NCBI GenBank assembly: GCA_032027005.1
Contig: JAVSMW010000008.1
Coordinates: 62,001 to 126,000, forward strand
Origin: JAVSMW01 sp032027005
GTDB taxonomy: Bacteria; Bacillota; Thermincolia; Thermincolales; UBA2595
DNA: 64,000 nucleotides
Direction of reading: 5' to 3'
A program made the translations under genes and the position numbers. Shown piece by piece: positions 9,242 through 17,692 of this stretch (position 1 is its first letter; each line of letters starts with the position of its first letter). The notes beneath the pieces are model-generated. The model saw nothing but the letters and a program-made list of their open reading frames with translations, was not told the origin of the DNA and did not search any database.

Positions 9242-9284
9242 AGGGGAGCAAGGCCTTGGTTTATAAGGTTTTGCTCCCCTTTAA
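9242..9284. terminator. Bidirectional terminator between convergent genes
   Basis: AGGGGAGCAA pairs with TTGCTCCCCT, extended by a second short stem inside; it serves the chemoreceptor gene and the minus-strand gene at 9328. Confidence 0.7.
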
Positions 9285-9327
9285 TGTATTCAGTTCTGCT
9301 GTACCGTTATCACTTAAAATTCGTTTA

Positions 9328-9621
9328 CTACTTAAAAGCTGCCAGGGACTGGCTTAGAACGGAGTTGCCCTTTGCGAAATAAGTGATGCGCAGGACTTCA
9401 GCAATTTGCTCATCTGTAACGCCCATGTTTCTTAAGATGTCCGAAATTGCGGCCACACCTTGGGTAGAGCCTTCGGCTGCATCAACAGCCAGGGAGATCA
9501 TCATTTTGGTCTTAGGGTCGAGTGAACTTTCACCTTGGATGAGTTCTTGAATACCATTGATCAATTCATAAAACTTTTGGTCCTTGTCTTTAAATGCTTC
9601 AATAAAAGGTAGAGAAGGCAT
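9328..9621 (-). CDS. Carboxymuconolactone decarboxylase/AhpD-like small protein without the Cys pair
   Basis: A 97-residue helical protein whose layout (KTKMMISLAVDAAEG, then GVTDEQIAEVLRIT) matches the CMD/AhpD-like fold. The redox CxxC found in AhpD-type members is replaced here by non-cysteine residues (STQG), and there is no cysteine anywhere in the protein, so peroxidase-type chemistry is unlikely. GAAAGGGG lies upstream of the ATG. It is followed on the same strand by nothing and preceded by the MFS gene, 92 bp away, perhaps in one transcript. Confidence 0.7.
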   Translation of the reverse strand: MPSLPFIEAFKDKDQKFYELINGIQELIQGESSLDPKTKMMISLAVDAAEGSTQGVAAISDILRNMGVTDEQIAEVLRITYFAKGNSVLSQSLAAFK

Positions 9622-9713
9622 AGCTGGAAACCCCTTTCAATTATTTTTTTGTTTATCAATACTTCTTGATTGAATCTTAATTTCCTTTTTTTCATTGCAA
9701 AGATCTGAGAAAA

Positions 9714-10967
9714 TCAGGAATCCGGGCTGGCGAATTTTTTCCTGTAATGTATGGCGATACCTAGCATCAGACCAAAGCAGATTATGACACTTAAGCCCAG
9801 AGTGGCCGGGGCACCCCAGGCATGGGCCGCCGAACCGGTGAAAAGGCTGCCGATTGGGGTAAAACCGGCAAAAATCATAGCATAAATACTCATTACCCGT
9901 CCCCGGTACTGGTGGGGAGTATGTACCTGAACCAATGAATTAGCGGTTGTGGTAAATGTAATCAGACAAATTCCGGTAAATCCCAGTAAAAGATATGCCA
10001 TGGCATAGGTTCTAACCGGTACCAGCAGCAGTTCAAAAACGCATACTCCCACCGCAGCGGTTAACAGTGTCCGGAACCTGGAACCCGCTGAACCTTTGAC
10101 GGCCAGCAGGATTGAACCAGCCAAAGCTCCAAGGCCGTTGGCCGACATGAGCAAACCGAAATTGTCAGCACCGCCGTGAAATACGTTTTTGGTATAAAGG
10201 GGAATTAAGACACTGAAATTCATGGCAAAAAGGCTTAATACTGCGAGCATGGCCATAGGAACTATAATATTTTCCTTGGATTTAACAAAATTTAAGCCGG
10301 CTTTGATTTCCTGCCAGGCATTTTGTTGTACTGCAGATTCACGGGCAGGTCTTTTAGTCAGCCGAATCATGGTAAGTCCCATGATGACAGGCACAAAACT
10401 AAGGGCATTAAGGAAGAAGCACCAGCCTATGCCGAGTTTGTCAATGAGGAATCCTGCCACAGACGGCCCTATTATTCTGGCCCCATTAAATATAGTCGAG
10501 TTCAAAAGGATGGCATTCATCAGATCCTCCCGACCGACTAATTCAATCATAAAGGACTGTCTGGCGGGCATATCGAAGGCATTGGCAATCCCTAACATTC
10601 CGGCCATAATCAGGATATGCCACAAGACAACTGTTTCCAGCCAGACATCCAGAGCTAAGACAAGAGCCAGGACTGCCATCACTGCCTGGGCGGCCAGAAG
10701 TATTTTTTTCTTGGGAAAACGGTCAGCCACTGTGCCGGCATAAAGAGACAGAGTTAACAGAGGCAGGAACTGAATTGTCCCCACAAATCCCAGCCAAAAA
10801 GCTGAATTTGTTAACTCCAGGACGAGCCACGCTTGAGCCATATTTTGCATCCAGGTGCCAATCAGCGAAACACATTGGCCTAACCAAAAAAGCCTGAAAT
10901 TTCGATGTTTTAAAGCCGCCACGGCCTTTGGAAATCCAGCTTTTACATTGAAAATCGAATCATTCAT
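9714..10967 (-). CDS. MFS exporter of the MFS_3 (EntS-like) group
   Basis: A 417-residue membrane protein with about 12 hydrophobic helices. The opening block HRNFRLFWLGQCVSLIGTWMQ and the following GTVADRFPKKK loop between helices 2 and 3 are typical of the MFS_3 group that includes enterobactin exporter EntS and macrolide-efflux relatives. AGGAT precedes the ATG. It is divergent from tldE. The substrate cannot be predicted. Confidence 0.88.
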   Translation of the reverse strand: MNDSIFNVKAGFPKAVAALKHRNFRLFWLGQCVSLIGTWMQNMAQAWLVLELTNSAFWLGFVGTIQFLPLLTLSLYAGTVADRFPKKKILLAAQAVMAVLALVLALDVWLETVVLWHILIMAGMLGIANAFDMPARQSFMIELVGREDLMNAILLNSTIFNGARIIGPSVAGFLIDKLGIGWCFFLNALSFVPVIMGLTMIRLTKRPARESAVQQNAWQEIKAGLNFVKSKENIIVPMAMLAVLSLFAMNFSVLIPLYTKNVFHGGADNFGLLMSANGLGALAGSILLAVKGSAGSRFRTLLTAAVGVCVFELLLVPVRTYAMAYLLLGFTGICLITFTTTANSLVQVHTPHQYRGRVMSIYAMIFAGFTPIGSLFTGSAAHAWGAPATLGLSVIICFGLMLGIAIHYRKKFASPDS

Positions 10968-11015
10968 ATCTATATCCTACTCATTCATAAAAATGGATAT
11001 ACCCTGCAAAAGGGC

Positions 11016-11040
11016 AGGAATATTGTTTCTTCTATTGAAT
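11016..11040 (+). promoter_or_regulatory. Sigma-H-like promoter upstream of tldE
   Basis: AGGAATA (11016-11022), 14 bases, GAAT (11037-11040), matching the AGGAwwT...GAAT pattern and spacing of sigma-H promoters such as spoVG. Two further sites of the same form lie at 35015 and 48366, and a weaker one at 30160. Confidence 0.5.
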
Positions 11041-11078
11041 TATACTACTTTAAAGAGTGTGAAAGGAGTTTTTTTATC

Positions 11079-12422
11079 ATGACTACCAATTTAGGTGATT
11101 TAGCTCTGCAGGTTGCGGGGAAAGCCCAGAGTTTGGGTGCCGATCAGGCTGAGGCCTTTGTGATAAAATCGAAGGATTTGACTATAGATGTCAGTAATTG
11201 TGAAGTTGAAACCCTGAAGCTGGCTGAAGATCGGGGTTTGGGTCTCCGTGTATTCCGGGGCGGGCGCATAGGCTTTGCCTATACATCAGATCTGCGGACT
11301 GCGGCCTTGGATGAGATTATCAGACAGGCCCTGGCTAATTCCGACAAGACCAGTTCAGATGAGTTTAATTATATGCCTAAACCCGGCGGGGCTTATGCAG
11401 AGCTGAATTTATTTGACCGGGAAATCAGTAATAGGCCTGTGGAAGAGAAGATTAAAATCGCCAAAGATATCGAAAAAGTTGCCAAATCCGTTGATCAACG
11501 TATTACTATCACCGAACGGTCTTCTTATTTTGACGGTGAATATGAAGTTTTTTTGGCAAATTCCCTGGGCATCAATTCCGCGTATCAGGGTGCTTACTGC
11601 GGCTGTTATGCAGACCTGGTGGCAGAGGAGAATGGGGAAAGCCAGACCGGTTTCGCGATGAAAATGGCCAGGAATTATAAAGACCTGGTGCCGGACCTTG
11701 TGGGACGTGAAGCTGCCGAAAAGGCCATTAGAAAGTTGGGGGCCAAATCAATCAATACTCAGAAGGCTGTGATAGTTCTTGATCCTTATATCAGCACCAA
11801 TTTCCTGGGTGTAATTGCGCCTGCCCTTTCCGCAGAGGCAGTACAAAAAGGCAAGTCGTTATTCGGGGGAAAAGTTGGTCAAAAGGTTGCTTCAGATAAA
11901 ATTACTATCATCGACTATGGTTCCATGCCGGGTGGCTTAGCTTCCGCACCTTTTGACGGGGAAGGAGTGCCGACGGGCAAAACTGTTTTGATCAAAAATG
12001 GTGAATTAAAAGGGTTTTTGCATAATACTTATACAGCAGCCAAAGATGGGGTTTTGTCTTCCGGTAACGGAGTTCGTGGTTCCTTCAAAAGCACACCTGA
12101 GGTGGGTACAACCAACTTTTATATAGAACCCGGCCCCATTGATCCGGCTGAACTGATTCAGGATATCAGTTCCGGCCTTTATGTCACCGAAGTCATGGGT
12201 ATGCATACAGCAAACCCGATTTCGGGAGATTTTTCTCTGGGGGCTGCGGGCATATGGATCGAAAAGGGCCAGTTGACTTACCCTGTCCGCGGTGTGGCCA
12301 TTGCCGGAAACATTTTAGACCTGTTGGACGGGGTTGATGGTGTGGGCGCTGATTTGACCTTTTTTGGGGGCAAAGGGGCACCTACTGTAAGAATTTCCCG
12401 GATGACAATCAGCGGTTCGTAG
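11079..12422 (+). CDS. tldE: TldE/PmbA, non-catalytic partner of TldD
   Basis: A 447-residue member of the TldD/PmbA family that lacks the HExxxH motif; the equivalent region reads IAPALSAEAVQKGKSLF, as in TldE/PmbA. It should form the heterodimeric protease with the TldD encoded at 3274. AAAGGAG lies upstream of the ATG and a sigma-H-like promoter precedes it. The separation of tldD and tldE by 6.4 kb with opposing genes between them means the two subunits are not co-transcribed. Confidence 0.92.
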   Translation: MTTNLGDLALQVAGKAQSLGADQAEAFVIKSKDLTIDVSNCEVETLKLAEDRGLGLRVFRGGRIGFAYTSDLRTAALDEIIRQALANSDKTSSDEFNYMPKPGGAYAELNLFDREISNRPVEEKIKIAKDIEKVAKSVDQRITITERSSYFDGEYEVFLANSLGINSAYQGAYCGCYADLVAEENGESQTGFAMKMARNYKDLVPDLVGREAAEKAIRKLGAKSINTQKAVIVLDPYISTNFLGVIAPALSAEAVQKGKSLFGGKVGQKVASDKITIIDYGSMPGGLASAPFDGEGVPTGKTVLIKNGELKGFLHNTYTAAKDGVLSSGNGVRGSFKSTPEVGTTNFYIEPGPIDPAELIQDISSGLYVTEVMGMHTANPISGDFSLGAAGIWIEKGQLTYPVRGVAIAGNILDLLDGVDGVGADLTFFGGKGAPTVRISRMTISGS

Positions 12423-12502
12423 CAAACCAACAAAATACTATTCAAATTTTGTAATTTATGTTAAAATTGCAGAGTGGAAACTTAAAGCACGGGGTGGTAG
12501 TG

Positions 12503-12937
12503 TTGGCAAAGGTGCTGGTGTTGAACGGACCTAACTTAAATCTGCTGGGGCAAAGAGAGCCTGGGGTATATGGGCGGAATACTCTCGACCAGATTAATGG
12601 GCAGTTAGGCCAACTGGCCGGTGAGCTTGAATTAAAACTTGAGTTTTTTCAGTCTAACCATGAAGGCCAGCTGATTGACCGGATTCACCAATGTGGTCCT
12701 ACGATTGACGGGATTTTATTTAATCCCGGTGCATTTACTCACTACAGCCTGGCCATCAGAGATGCCATTGCAGCTGTCAATATCCCCTGTGTTGAGGTGC
12801 ATCTGTCCAATATTCACGCCAGGGAGGAGTTCCGCCGGCAATCAGTAATTGCCCCGGTCTGTATCGGGCAGATTTCAGGATTTGGTGCCGACAGCTATTA
12901 TTTGGGCTTAAGGGCATTAGCGGCAAAATTATGTTAG
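12503..12937 (+). CDS. aroQ: Type II 3-dehydroquinate dehydratase
   Basis: Dehydrates 3-dehydroquinate to 3-dehydroshikimate. VLNGPNLNLLGQREPGVYG carries the catalytic Arg and Tyr, QSNHEGQLID the substrate-binding segment, NPGAFTHYS the Asn of the active site, and EVHLSNIHARE the catalytic His. I start at TTG 12503 (MAKVLVLNG, 144 residues, GGGGTGG five bases upstream); GTG 12500 and ATG 12458 are in frame. The stop overlaps the region just before the aminopeptidase start, suggesting co-transcription with it and efp. Confidence 0.94.
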   Translation: MAKVLVLNGPNLNLLGQREPGVYGRNTLDQINGQLGQLAGELELKLEFFQSNHEGQLIDRIHQCGPTIDGILFNPGAFTHYSLAIRDAIAAVNIPCVEVHLSNIHAREEFRRQSVIAPVCIGQISGFGADSYYLGLRALAAKLC

Positions 12938-12960
12938 TATGCTCACCAAAGGAGTATGTT

Positions 12961-14025
12961 ATGAAGCGGATCAAAGCTGTCCGACAATTGCTTGCAGACT
13001 TCAACATTGATGGTTTTTTGGTCACCAAGGAACAAAATTGGCGTTACCTGAGCGGTTTCACCGGCAGTAATGCCCTTCTTATTTTTAATTCTACAGATAA
13101 TTACCTAATCACAGATTTTCGCTACCTGGAACAGGCTGCCGTACAAGCCAGGGATTTCCACATTATCAGACCAAAGACAATTATTGAAGATGCTTTAGTT
13201 GAACAACTCACCAAATTTGGCGTAAAAAGAGTCGGTTTTGAAGATGACAGCCTTAGTTACCATACTTTTAAATCTTATCAAAACAAGCTTTCCGGGGTTG
13301 AACTGGTTCCCTTGCATCAGCAGGTAGAAAAAATCCGCTGGATTAAAGATCAGTCAGAGATTAATGATATAAAAAAAGCGGCTGAAATCACTGATCAGGC
13401 TTTTGCCCATATTTTAGACTATATTAAGCCTGGAGTCAGAGAATCCGAAATTGCTTTAGAGCTGGAATACTTTATGCGCCGCCAGGGGGCAGATAAACCG
13501 GCTTTTGATACAATTGTCGCTTCAGGACCAAGAGCGGCTCTGCCTCACGGAGTAGCTTCAGATAAAAAAATTGCCGCCGGCGAATTTATCGTCATGGATT
13601 TCGGGGCAGTTTATGGTGGATATCATTCAGATATGACCAGGACAGTTGCGGTGGGGCAGCCAGACCCTGAACAGGCTGAAATTTACCGTATCGTTTTAGA
13701 TGCCCAGAAAACTGCTTTACAGAGCATTAAGCCGGGAGTCAGATGTGCGGCTGTTGATTCCGCAGCCCGAGACCTGATAACCGCGGTCGGATATGGAACA
13801 AACTTTGGGCATGGGCTGGGTCATAGTGTGGGTTTGGAGATTCATGAGAAACCCGTTTTTGCCCCCAAGGATGATACTTTGCTGGAACCGGGCATGGTCC
13901 TTACTGTGGAGCCGGGTATTTACCTGGCTGGAAAATTTGGAGTTCGAATTGAAGATTTGGTTTTGGTATCACCTGACGGGTGCGAAATTCTGTCCAAATC
14001 CCCAAAACAGCTTATTGTCCTTTGA
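12961..14025 (+). CDS. Xaa-Pro aminopeptidase/dipeptidase, M24 family
   Basis: A cytosolic metallopeptidase of 354 residues with the two-domain creatinase layout. Metal ligands are visible in order: VMDFGAVYGGYHSDMTR (two Asp), GHGLGHSVG (His), TVEPGIY (Glu) and RIEDLVL (Glu). ATG 12961 has AAGGAG six bases upstream. It lies directly upstream of efp, an arrangement common in Firmicutes (pepP/yqhT-efp). It releases N-terminal residues next to proline; which substrates matter here is unknown. Confidence 0.92.
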   Translation: MKRIKAVRQLLADFNIDGFLVTKEQNWRYLSGFTGSNALLIFNSTDNYLITDFRYLEQAAVQARDFHIIRPKTIIEDALVEQLTKFGVKRVGFEDDSLSYHTFKSYQNKLSGVELVPLHQQVEKIRWIKDQSEINDIKKAAEITDQAFAHILDYIKPGVRESEIALELEYFMRRQGADKPAFDTIVASGPRAALPHGVASDKKIAAGEFIVMDFGAVYGGYHSDMTRTVAVGQPDPEQAEIYRIVLDAQKTALQSIKPGVRCAAVDSAARDLITAVGYGTNFGHGLGHSVGLEIHEKPVFAPKDDTLLEPGMVLTVEPGIYLAGKFGVRIEDLVLVSPDGCEILSKSPKQLIVL

Positions 14026-14136
14026 TATTCCCGAGAACACTGAGATCTTAGATAATTTTGGCTATGAAGCAGCTAAGAACTTAGTTTTTAGCACACTTTT
14101 ACAATACAGGAGCATAGAGGAGGTTATACTTTAGAA

Positions 14137-14694
14137 ATGATTTCTACCAACGATTTTAAGACAGGCGTTACTATTGAAATGGACAACGATGTTTATGCGG
14201 TCGTAGATTTTCAGCATGTCAAGCCAGGTAAAGGGTCGGCCTTTGTTCGTTCCAAGCTTAAAAACGTGCGTACCGGGGCTGTTATTGAAAGAACCTTCAA
14301 TGCCGGTGAGAAACTGCCCAAGGCCAGGGTTGACCGCCGTGAAATGCAGTTTCTCTATAATGACGGGGAAGGTTATAATTTCATGGATAATGGGACATAT
14401 GAGCAGATTGCTGTGACCAAAGAAGGTCTGGGCGATGCGGTGAAATATCTGAAAGAAAATACCAATCTCCATATCATGTTGTATAATGGACAAGTTATTG
14501 GTGTTGAACTGCCAAACACTGTGGAATTGGAAGTAGTTGAGACTGATCCTGGGATCAAAGGTGACACGGCCTCAGGCGGTTCTAAACCGGCCAAGCTCGA
14601 AACCGGGGCTGTAGTACAGGTTCCCTTCTTTATTGAAGTTGGAGACGTATTACAGATTGATACCCGTTCGGGAAGTTATGTTAAGCGCGCCTAA
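14137..14694 (+). CDS. efp: Elongation factor P
   Basis: Binds between the P and E sites of the ribosome and relieves stalling at polyproline. At 185 residues it has the three-barrel layout. The loop HVKPGKGSAF carries the lysine position that many bacteria modify, and the C-terminal TRSGSYVKR is characteristic. GGAGG lies 14-15 bases before the ATG, longer than usual. It follows the M24 peptidase gene as in many Firmicutes. Confidence 0.96.
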   Translation: MISTNDFKTGVTIEMDNDVYAVVDFQHVKPGKGSAFVRSKLKNVRTGAVIERTFNAGEKLPKARVDRREMQFLYNDGEGYNFMDNGTYEQIAVTKEGLGDAVKYLKENTNLHIMLYNGQVIGVELPNTVELEVVETDPGIKGDTASGGSKPAKLETGAVVQVPFFIEVGDVLQIDTRSGSYVKRA

Positions 14695-14819
14695 CCGCTT
14701 CTGGCAGCTCTAGGGTTTTTGCTCACTAATTTTTTTGGCCCAATTAGATGGTTAAAATCCGGACAAACAAGTTATACTAGTACAAGTCACGGAGATTAAC
14801 AATTTAAGGGGGTCAATTG

Positions 14820-15248
14820 ATGAAGAACATCAGGGAAAAAATTTCTTACCTCCAGGGACTGGCCCAAGGCTTGGATATTGAGGACTCTTCCAAGGAAGGC
14901 AAAGTACTCAGCGGAATAATCGAAATTTTAGGAGACATGACCGGGCAGATGGAAGAGATTGAAGATGCCCAGTACGATTTAGAAGAATATGTGGAAACTA
15001 TAGACGAAGACCTGTATGACCTGGAGGACGAATTTTTTGGTGATGAATTAGATGATGAAATGGTTGAGGTAAAATGCCCGAATTGCAAAGAACTTGTATG
15101 TTTTGAGGCAGACATCGTTGATGACAATGACTTGATAGAAGTCACCTGCCCTAACTGTGACGAGGTGGTTTACGTCAATGACCAGGATCTTTTGACTGAT
15201 GCCATTGATGCCGATACAGTGACAAATAAATATAATGAAGATTTTTAG
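14820..15248 (+). CDS. Acidic protein with CD1247-type N-terminus and paired CxxC motifs
   Basis: A 142-residue, very acidic protein. The N-terminal half (residues about 1-75) is helical and matches what is called the CD1247 N-terminal domain in clostridia; the C-terminal half has CPNC and, about 30 residues later, CPNC again, which would make one zinc-ribbon-like site. ATG 14820 has AAGGGGG six bases upstream. It lies just before the spoIIIA operon but has its own terminator. The function of the family is not known to me. Confidence 0.8.
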   Translation: MKNIREKISYLQGLAQGLDIEDSSKEGKVLSGIIEILGDMTGQMEEIEDAQYDLEEYVETIDEDLYDLEDEFFGDELDDEMVEVKCPNCKELVCFEADIVDDNDLIEVTCPNCDEVVYVNDQDLLTDAIDADTVTNKYNEDF

Positions 15249-15258
15249 ATATGACCTG

Positions 15259-15289
15259 AAGGCTGTCTCTCATAGAGGCAGCTTTTTTT
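15259..15289 (+). terminator. Terminator after the zinc-ribbon-like gene
   Basis: GCTGTCTCT pairs with AGAGGCAGC, followed by seven T residues. Confidence 0.8.
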
Positions 15290-15321
15290 GTTATTAACCT
15301 ATAAAAATTAAATTTAAAAAA

Positions 15322-15403
15322 TCAGCCGCGGATGAACGCGGATAAACATGGATAATTTTCTCAATAAATTCTTATCTGTGTTTATCCGCGTGTATCCGCG
15401 GCG
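15322..15403. repeat. CGCGGAT-type inverted repeat (element D1)
   Basis: GCCGCGGATGAACGCGGATAA on the left is mirrored by TTATCCGCGTGTATCCGCGGC on the right, with an AT-rich middle. Partial relics of the same sequence occur at 34936 and 41964. Confidence 0.75.
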
Positions 15404-15419
15404 TTTTTTTGTAAGGTTG

Positions 15420-15448
15420 TCATAAATCTTGTACATCCCCCATATCTA
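15420..15448 (+). promoter_or_regulatory. Sigma-E-like promoter of the spoIIIA operon
   Basis: TCATAAA (15420-15426), a 14-base spacer and CATATCTA (15441-15448) fit the sigma-E pattern (kmATAnn, 14-15 bases, CATACAmT). The same spacing and -35 form occur upstream of spoIIM at 61952. Confidence 0.55.
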
Positions 15449-15470
15449 TTTTAGTGAGGGGGGACAAAGT

Positions 15471-16493
15471 ATGGTTGTAAATGTCCATGGTATGATTCCC
15501 GGTGGAAAAAAGAGCCTCACAATGGTAACGTTGATCTCTCAGGAAATATTGCCTGTATTGCCTAATAAAATCAGGGAATTGATCACTGAGCTGCCAGGTG
15601 ATATCCTGGAGCAATTGGAAGAAATCCGCCTGCGCCAAGGGAAACCCCTGTTATTGACTTTGACCAGGGATGATGTGATGGTTACTGAACAGGGCCAGCC
15701 ATCCACAGTGGCCGAATTCAGTTATATAGTCACTGATAAAGATTTGATGAGAGCAGTTCAGTTGATTAGCGGCTCATCGGTTTACGCATTTGAAGAAGAT
15801 ATCAAGAATGGCTTCATAACCATCAGGGGCGGGCATAGAATCGGAATATCCGGTAAAGTCATCACTGACAGGGGTAAAGTCAAAACCATTAAACATATTA
15901 CCAGCCTGAACCTCAGGATTGCCCGGGAAATTACGGGTGCCGCAGATCGAGTGATGCCATATCTTTTGGATCCAATAACTAAAAAATTTCACCATACATT
16001 AATTATCTCCCCGCCCCGGTGTGGAAAAACAACTTTGCTCAGGGATATTATCCGTCAAGTCAGTATCGGGATACCAAATCTTGATTTTAAGGGTTGCACC
16101 ATTGGGGTAGTTGATGAACGTTCAGAGATTGCCGGATGTTACAACGGTCTGCCTCAGAAGGATGTTGGATTCAGGACTGATGTGCTGGATGCCTGTCCTA
16201 AAGCAGAAGGCATGATGATGATGATTAGGGCTATGGGTCCTCAGGTCATTGCCACCGATGAAATTGGTCGGGAGCAAGATGCTGTAGCCCTGGAGGATGC
16301 CTTAAATGCAGGTATCAAAGTATTGACTACCGCCCACGGCAAAGATCCGGAGGAAATATCCCAAAGGCCTGTGATGCGCTATATCATGGAACAGGGAATA
16401 TTTGAACGACTGGTAATTCTGGGGCGTTCCAAAGGTGTTGGTACAGTTGAAGATATTATTGATGTCAGCATTGGGAAGTCGCTGGTGAGGTGA
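15471..16493 (+). CDS. spoIIIAA: Stage III sporulation protein AA, ATPase
   Basis: Secretion-type ATPase of the SpoIIIA-SpoIIQ feeding-tube complex, active in the mother cell during engulfment. The Walker A is SPPRCGKTTLL and Walker B lies in GVVDERSEIAG; AMGPQVIATDEIG follows. ATG 15471 is chosen (340 residues) because a GAGGGGGG stretch lies seven bases upstream; the in-frame codon at 15429 lies inside the promoter. It overlaps closely with spoIIIAB and heads an eight-gene operon. Confidence 0.95.
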   Translation: MVVNVHGMIPGGKKSLTMVTLISQEILPVLPNKIRELITELPGDILEQLEEIRLRQGKPLLLTLTRDDVMVTEQGQPSTVAEFSYIVTDKDLMRAVQLISGSSVYAFEEDIKNGFITIRGGHRIGISGKVITDRGKVKTIKHITSLNLRIAREITGAADRVMPYLLDPITKKFHHTLIISPPRCGKTTLLRDIIRQVSIGIPNLDFKGCTIGVVDERSEIAGCYNGLPQKDVGFRTDVLDACPKAEGMMMMIRAMGPQVIATDEIGREQDAVALEDALNAGIKVLTTAHGKDPEEISQRPVMRYIMEQGIFERLVILGRSKGVGTVEDIIDVSIGKSLVR

Positions 16494-16498
16494 TATAT

Positions 16499-17017
16499 AT
16501 GCTTAAACTTATTGGTGCCTGTCTGACCCTGGCGGCCTGCGCCAGCTTTGGATTTACCTGGGCCGGGCTGTATGAGAAGCGGCCGCGCCAAATAAAGGGG
16601 TTGGAAGGAGCTTTACAGCTTCTGGAAACTGAGATTATCTACGGCGCCACGCCGCTGCCGGAGGCGATGGAAGAAGTAGCTCTGCGTTGTGATTCTGAAA
16701 TAGCCGTACTGTTCCGCAGAACCGCCGGTGAACTGCGGAAAATGGAGGGCTTGACAGGAGGGGAGGCATGGCAAAAGGCAATCAATGATTTCTTCCCTGG
16801 AACAGCATTAAATAAGCAGGACATCCTGATCCTGCAGAGGCTGGGGTCATCTTTAGGAATTTCTGACCGGGAAGACCAGGCCAAACATCTGACCCTCACT
16901 AAAAGTCAATTAGCAGCTGCGGCTGTTCAGGCTGAAATGACAGCCAAAAAAAGTGCCACAGTATACAGATACCTGGGCGTTCTGGGTGGCTTGCTGTTGG
17001 TACTGGTGCTTTATTGA
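16499..17017 (+). CDS. spoIIIAB: Stage III sporulation protein AB
   Basis: A 172-residue protein with an N-terminal hydrophobic segment, a helical middle with GLEGALQLLETEIIYGATPLP, and a C-terminal membrane helix. This is the SpoIIIAB layout, related to GspF-like inner-membrane parts of type II secretion. ATG 16499 has GAGGTG six to eight bases upstream; GTG 16490 overlaps the spoIIIAA stop. A short inverted heptamer array lies between this gene and spoIIIAC, inside the operon. Confidence 0.93.
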   Translation: MLKLIGACLTLAACASFGFTWAGLYEKRPRQIKGLEGALQLLETEIIYGATPLPEAMEEVALRCDSEIAVLFRRTAGELRKMEGLTGGEAWQKAINDFFPGTALNKQDILILQRLGSSLGISDREDQAKHLTLTKSQLAAAAVQAEMTAKKSATVYRYLGVLGGLLLVLVLY

Positions 17018-17062
17018 GTGGGGAGTGGGGACTCACCACTCTCCACTCATCACTCACCACTA
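17016..17062. repeat. Inverted heptamer array (element H2) inside the spoIIIA operon
   Basis: GAGTGGGGAGTGGGG on the left faces CACTCTCCACTCATCACTCACCAC on the right in 7-base steps. It fills the gap between spoIIIAB and spoIIIAC and could fold in the polycistronic mRNA. Confidence 0.7.
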
Positions 17063-17082
17063 TATTGTAAGGAGGTACTACC

Positions 17083-17280
17083 TTGGATACTGAATTAATT
17101 TTCCAACTTGCCGGGATAAGTATAGTAATTACTGTTATCTATACGGTATTAAAACAGGCTGGGAGGGACGAATTTGCTTTTTCCACGCTTCTGTTGGGAA
17201 TTGTGGTCGTCCTGGCGATGGTGATTCCGAAAATTGCGGATCTTTTTGAAACGGTACGTTCGGTATTCCGAATTTATTAA
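17083..17280 (+). CDS. spoIIIAC: Stage III sporulation protein AC
   Basis: A 65-residue membrane protein with two hydrophobic helices (about residues 5-25 and 32-52), the length and layout of SpoIIIAC. It starts at TTG 17083 with AAGGAGGT six bases upstream. It is expected to lie in the mother-cell-side membrane as part of the SpoIIIA channel. The next gene, spoIIIAD, follows within a few bases. Confidence 0.92.
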   Translation: MDTELIFQLAGISIVITVIYTVLKQAGRDEFAFSTLLLGIVVVLAMVIPKIADLFETVRSVFRIY

Positions 17281-17292
17281 GAGGTGGATGAC

Positions 17293-17679
17293 TTGGAAAT
17301 TATTAAAATTGTGGGTATAGGCCTGGTTGCAACAGTTATTGTAGTAATTATCAAACAGCAGCGCCCTGAGCTGGCTGTCCAGCTAAGCATTTTGGTAGGA
17401 GCAGTTATCTTTACCATGATGCTGGGCAAAATCAATTCAGTAGTCAATCTTTTACAGGAAATGGCCCGCAGGTCCAATATCAGCCTTTTTTATATGGAGA
17501 CTATCTTAAAAATAGTCGGGGTGGCTTATATTGCTGAGTTCGGAGCCCAAATATGCAGAGATGCGGGGGAAGGGGCCATTGCTTCTAAGATTGAATTTGC
17601 AGCCAAAGTCATTGTTATAGTCCTGGCCATACCGGTTATTGCCGCTGTCTTTGACTATTTATTAAAACTGCTGCCTTAA
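17293..17679 (+). CDS. spoIIIAD: Stage III sporulation protein AD
   Basis: Polytopic membrane protein of 128 residues. The start EIIKIVGIGLVAT and later AYIAEFGAQICRDAGEGAIA are the characteristic SpoIIIAD segments. TTG 17293 is preferred because GAGGTGG lies five bases upstream; GTG 17284 would add three residues. It sits between spoIIIAC and spoIIIAE and should act in the same membrane complex. Confidence 0.93.
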   Translation: MEIIKIVGIGLVATVIVVIIKQQRPELAVQLSILVGAVIFTMMLGKINSVVNLLQEMARRSNISLFYMETILKIVGVAYIAEFGAQICRDAGEGAIASKIEFAAKVIVIVLAIPVIAAVFDYLLKLLP

Positions 17680-17692
17680 GGGGATGAAGCTG

